This document shows, in pieces, positions 5,743 through 7,862 of a DNA stretch of 7,862 nucleotides. Numbering within the stretch: the stretch's first letter is position 1; the number at the start of each line of letters is the position of its first letter. Position numbers and translations under genes: made by a program. The stretch comes from Pseudomonas sp. (GTDB lineage: Bacteria; Pseudomonadota; Gammaproteobacteria; Pseudomonadales; Pseudomonadaceae): assembly GCA_026398835.1 (NCBI GenBank), contig JAPLSD010000121.1, forward strand, positions 1-7,862. The letters run 5' to 3'. The notes beneath the pieces are model-generated. The model was given only the letters and a program-made list of their open reading frames with translations. It did no database searches and was not told the DNA's origin.

Positions 5743-6825
5743 TTACAGATTCCGCAGCGCGGCGACTACTGCATCGCCCATTTCCTGCGTACCGACTTTG
5801 GCACAACCCACCGACCAGATATCACCGGTACGCAAACCTTGATCCAGCACCAGGCTTACGGCTTTCTCGATGGCATCAGCGGCATCCTGCAAATTGAAGC
5901 TGTAACGCAGCATCATCGATACCGACAAAATGGTCGCCAACGGGTTGGCAATGCCTTTCCCGGCGATGTCCGGCGCCGAACCGTGGCACGGCTCGTACAT
6001 GCCCTTGTTGTTGGCATCCAGCGATGCCGACGGCAGCATGCCGATGGAACCAGTGAGCATCGACGCTTCGTCGGAAAGAATGTCACCAAACAGGTTGTCG
6101 GTGACGATGACGTCGAATTGCTTCGGCGCGCGCACCAGCTGCATGGCGGCATTGTCGACGTACATGTGGCTCAGCTCGACATCCGGGTAGTCCTTGGCCA
6201 CTTGCTCGACGACTTCACGCCACAGCTGGCTGGAGGCGAGTACGTTGGCCTTGTCCACCGAGCAAAGCTTTTTGCCGCGCACTCGCGCCATGTCGAAACC
6301 GACTCGGGCGATACGACGGATCTCGCTTTCGCTGTAAGGCAGTGTGTCGTAGGCCTGACGCTCGCCATTCTCCAGTGTGCGGGTGCCACGAGGCGCGCCG
6401 AAATAGATGCCACCGGTCAGTTCGCGGACGATCAGGATATCCAGACCGGCAACGATTTCCGGCTTGAGGCTCGATGCCTCGGCCAGTTGCGGGTAAAGAA
6501 TTGCCGGACGCAGATTGCCGAACAGCCCCAGTTGCGCACGAATTTTCAGCAAACCGCGTTCTGGGCGGATGTCACGCTCGATGGTGTCCCACTTCGGGCC
6601 ACCCACAGCGCCGAGCAGCACCGCATCGGCAGCGCGAGCGCGGGCCAGGGTTTCATCAGCCAAAGGCACGCCGTGCTTGTCGATGGCCGCGCCACCGATC
6701 ACGTCGTGACTCAGCTCGAAGCCCAGGCTGTACTTGTCGTTCGCCAGCTCCAGCACCTTGACTGCTTCGGCCATGATTTCCGGGCCAATACCGTCACCTG
6801 GGAGAATCAGAATCTGCTTGCTCAT
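5743..6825 (-). CDS. leuB: 3-isopropylmalate dehydrogenase
   Basis: LeuB oxidises and decarboxylates (2R,3S)-3-isopropylmalate with NAD+ to 2-oxoisocaproate, the third dedicated step of leucine synthesis, in the cytoplasm. The protein has 360 residues, the usual length. Substrate-binding arginines are Arg96 and Arg106 ([13 protein letters not shown]) and Arg134. Catalytic Tyr141 is in GGIYFG and Lys192 in DKANVL. Mg2+-binding aspartates are Asp224, Asp248 and Asp252; the last two lie in the signature [15 protein letters not shown] at 243-257. The NAD-binding loop [18 protein letters not shown] is at 278-295. The ATG follows GAGGAAAGC, a good ribosome site. It follows the methyltransferase by 65 bases and leads to asd. 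No defect is visible. Confidence 0.98.
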   Translation of the reverse strand: MSKQILILPGDGIGPEIMAEAVKVLELANDKYSLGFELSHDVIGGAAIDKHGVPLADETLARARAADAVLLGAVGGPKWDTIERDIRPERGLLKIRAQLGLFGNLRPAILYPQLAEASSLKPEIVAGLDILIVRELTGGIYFGAPRGTRTLENGERQAYDTLPYSESEIRRIARVGFDMARVRGKKLCSVDKANVLASSQLWREVVEQVAKDYPDVELSHMYVDNAAMQLVRAPKQFDVIVTDNLFGDILSDEASMLTGSIGMLPSASLDANNKGMYEPCHGSAPDIAGKGIANPLATILSVSMMLRYSFNLQDAADAIEKAVSLVLDQGLRTGDIWSVGCAKVGTQEMGDAVVAALRNL

Positions 6826-6846
6826 GCTTTCCTCGTGTCATCAGTC

Positions 6847-6866
6847 GGCATGCCCGTAAGCATGCC
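6847..6866. repeat. Inverted repeat in the leuB leader
   Basis: GGCATGC (6847-6853) and GCATGCC (6860-6866) form a perfect 7-bp stem with a 6-base loop, 21 bases upstream of the leuB ATG. The unit GCATGCCCG is also directly repeated. There is no T tract. If the candidate promoter at 6874-6879 is used, this hairpin would sit at the 5' end of the leuB transcript. Confidence 0.5.
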
Positions 6867-6873
6867 CGGAAAA

Positions 6874-6879
6874 ATTCTA
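6874..6879 (-). promoter_or_regulatory. Candidate -10 box upstream of leuB
   Basis: The minus strand reads TAGAAT, five of six bases of the sigma70 -10 consensus, 48 bases upstream of the leuB ATG. No convincing -35 lies 16-18 bases further up, inside the end of the methyltransferase gene. It could give leuB and asd some expression independent of leuCD. A weak call. Confidence 0.25.
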
Positions 6880-6890
6880 TCGTTCGGCGC

Positions 6891-7655
6891 TTATCGTTCA
6901 GCCATCAGCACCAGTACATCAGTACTGAACGAACCATCGGCCTCAATCTCAAAATACTCGCGCACCTCATTGCCCATGGCCTGCTGCAACTCACGAATCG
7001 CCACCCGCAACGCCTGAGGTGTACGCATACGCTCGACCCAGGAGGTGTACTCCAGGCGCAGACGCTGGCGCGTGGTGCTGCGGGTATGCAAACCCGCTTC
7101 GCTGACCTGACGCAACCACTCACCGGCAGAATAATCGCGCACATGGCTGGTGTCGCGCAGCACTTCGACGCTTTGCAGGTACGTGTCGAACAACGGGCTA
7201 CCCGGCGACATCACATCGATAAACGCCGCCACTCCACCCGGCTTGAGCACCCGCCGCACTTCGCGCAGGGCCAGACCAAGATCGCTCCAATGGTGCGCCG
7301 AATAACGGCTGAAGACGAAATCGAATTCGCCATCGGCGAACGGCAAACGCTCAGCGGCGCCCAGCACTGTCGTTACGTTGTTCAAACCACGATCAACCGC
7401 CGCACCAGACACCACGTCGAGCATCTGCTGGGACAGGTCGTAAGCCACTACCTCATTCACCAACGAAGCGACATGGAAGCTGACATGTCCCGCGCCACAA
7501 CCCAAATCGAGAACTTTTGCATCGGAGCGACCAGCCAGCTCGGCCTGTAGCAGCGCGAACTCGGTGCCTTGAGCGTGCACGGCACTGCTCAGATAGGCCG
7601 CGGCCTGTTCACCGAATTGCTTTTGTACCACTTCGCTATGGGCGTTGCTGGTCAT
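6891..7655 (-). CDS. Class I SAM-dependent methyltransferase of unknown substrate, in the leu cluster
   Basis: The protein has 254 residues, with a Rossmann-type methyltransferase domain in the N-terminal two thirds. Motif I, VLDLGCGAG, is at 48-56. The acidic residue that usually binds the SAM ribose is Asp73 in AYDLS. The motif II region is ERLPFADGEFDFVFSRYSAHH at 102-122, and VLKPGG is at 136-141. It belongs broadly to the UbiE/Tam-like group and corresponds by position to PA3119. It is not a convincing UbiE because the ubiE neighbours are absent and the C-terminal half differs. There is no signal peptide or membrane segment, so it is cytosolic. The ATG follows AAGGAAATCAGC, a good ribosome site. 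It sits between leuD and leuB. A substrate related to isopropylmalate or aconitate is a hypothesis from position only. Confidence 0.88.
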   Translation of the reverse strand: MTSNAHSEVVQKQFGEQAAAYLSSAVHAQGTEFALLQAELAGRSDAKVLDLGCGAGHVSFHVASLVNEVVAYDLSQQMLDVVSGAAVDRGLNNVTTVLGAAERLPFADGEFDFVFSRYSAHHWSDLGLALREVRRVLKPGGVAAFIDVMSPGSPLFDTYLQSVEVLRDTSHVRDYSAGEWLRQVSEAGLHTRSTTRQRLRLEYTSWVERMRTPQALRVAIRELQQAMGNEVREYFEIEADGSFSTDVLVLMAER

Positions 7656-7701
7656 GCTGATTTCCTTTTGGGGTGAGCCTTGTGTTGTCTGTACTGCCTA
7701 C

Positions 7702-7755
7702 TCGCGAGCAAGCTCGCTCCTACGAGATCCCCTGTAGGATCGAGCTTGCTCGCGA
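7702..7755. repeat. REP doublet (REPIN/BIME-like) between leuD and the methyltransferase gene
   Basis: Two 22-base arms, 7702-7723 and 7734-7755, are inverted copies with a single mismatch (7717 against 7740), separated by 10 bases. Each arm contains its own small palindrome (GCGAGC-AA-GCTCGC in the left arm). The sequence fits the abundant GTAGGAGCGAGCTTGCTCGCG class of REP elements in the P. fluorescens group, which are thought to be mobilised by RAYT transposases. None is in this window. In the leuD transcript it would form a long stable hairpin. Confidence 0.92.
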
Positions 7756-7790
7756 TAAGGCCGGCATTGCTTACGCAAATTCCGAATCAA

Positions 7791-7862
7791 TCACGCGTCG
7801 CGAAACAACCACGGCTGGCTCGCGCGGTGCTTGGCTTCGAAGGTGGCAATCGCATCGCCGTC
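7791..7862 (-). CDS. leuD: 3-isopropylmalate dehydratase small subunit, C-terminal end only (runs off the right edge)
   Basis: Only the last 23 codons and the TGA stop are in the window. They read DGDAIATFEAKH, then RASQPWLFRDA. The DAIATFEAK stretch resembles the DAIAAYEAK end of E. coli LeuD. LeuD is the small swivelling subunit of isopropylmalate isomerase, which with LeuC converts 2-isopropylmalate to 3-isopropylmalate, the substrate of LeuB. The identification also rests on gene order, since leuC-leuD lies at this place in other pseudomonads. The 135-base gap to the methyltransferase start holds the REP doublet and no clear separate terminator. Confidence 0.83.
   Translation of the reverse strand, partial: DGDAIATFEAKHRASQPWLFRDA

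Noticed and set aside
4623..5897. Long plus-strand open frame opposite asd
   Set aside because: It mirrors the codon pattern of a certain gene on the other strand, shows no domain or motif, and has no ribosome site. It is a shadow of high-GC coding DNA.
5512..7017. 501-codon plus-strand open frame opposite leuB and parts of asd and the methyltransferase
   Set aside because: It crosses two gene boundaries, has no recognisable domain, and the opposite strand encodes textbook LeuB with all active-site residues.

Overview
The window looks like a chromosomal segment from a fluorescent-group Pseudomonas. The GC content is moderately high, all seven genes lie on the minus strand, and their order (leuD, a methyltransferase, leuB, asd, an asd-like usg gene, fimV, truA) matches the leuCD–PA3119–leuB–asd–PA3116–fimV–truA block I know from Pseudomonas aeruginosa. 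A REP doublet of the type common in the P. fluorescens group lies between leuD and the methyltransferase. No phage, plasmid, CRISPR, insertion sequence, tRNA or rRNA is visible.

Layout, in the direction of transcription (right to left). The last 23 codons of leuD enter at the right edge. A REP doublet follows, then a 254-residue class I SAM-dependent methyltransferase, then leuB (3-isopropylmalate dehydrogenase). A terminator-like hairpin lies in the short leuB–asd gap. asd encodes a full aspartate-semialdehyde dehydrogenase and ends at a strong intrinsic terminator. A short structured spacer with a plausible sigma70 promoter leads into the second asd-like gene, which has lost the catalytic residues. 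A 208-base leader containing two small palindromes precedes fimV, a very acidic inner-membrane/peptidoglycan hub protein, which ends at another clear terminator. The 241-base gap before truA carries a TATAAT box and an inverted repeat. truA starts at a TTG codon and runs off the left edge.

Functionally, leuD and leuB are consecutive steps of leucine synthesis. asd supplies aspartate semialdehyde for lysine/diaminopimelate, threonine and methionine. fimV and truA are polar-organelle and tRNA-modification genes that share the neighbourhood but not the pathway. The region is core housekeeping. I see no new multi-gene system. The points most worth a second look are the asd paralogue that lacks all four active-site residues, the uncharacterised methyltransferase embedded in the leu cluster, the terminator-like hairpin just ahead of asd, the fimV leader palindromes and low-complexity architecture, and the TTG start of truA followed by a strong hairpin.
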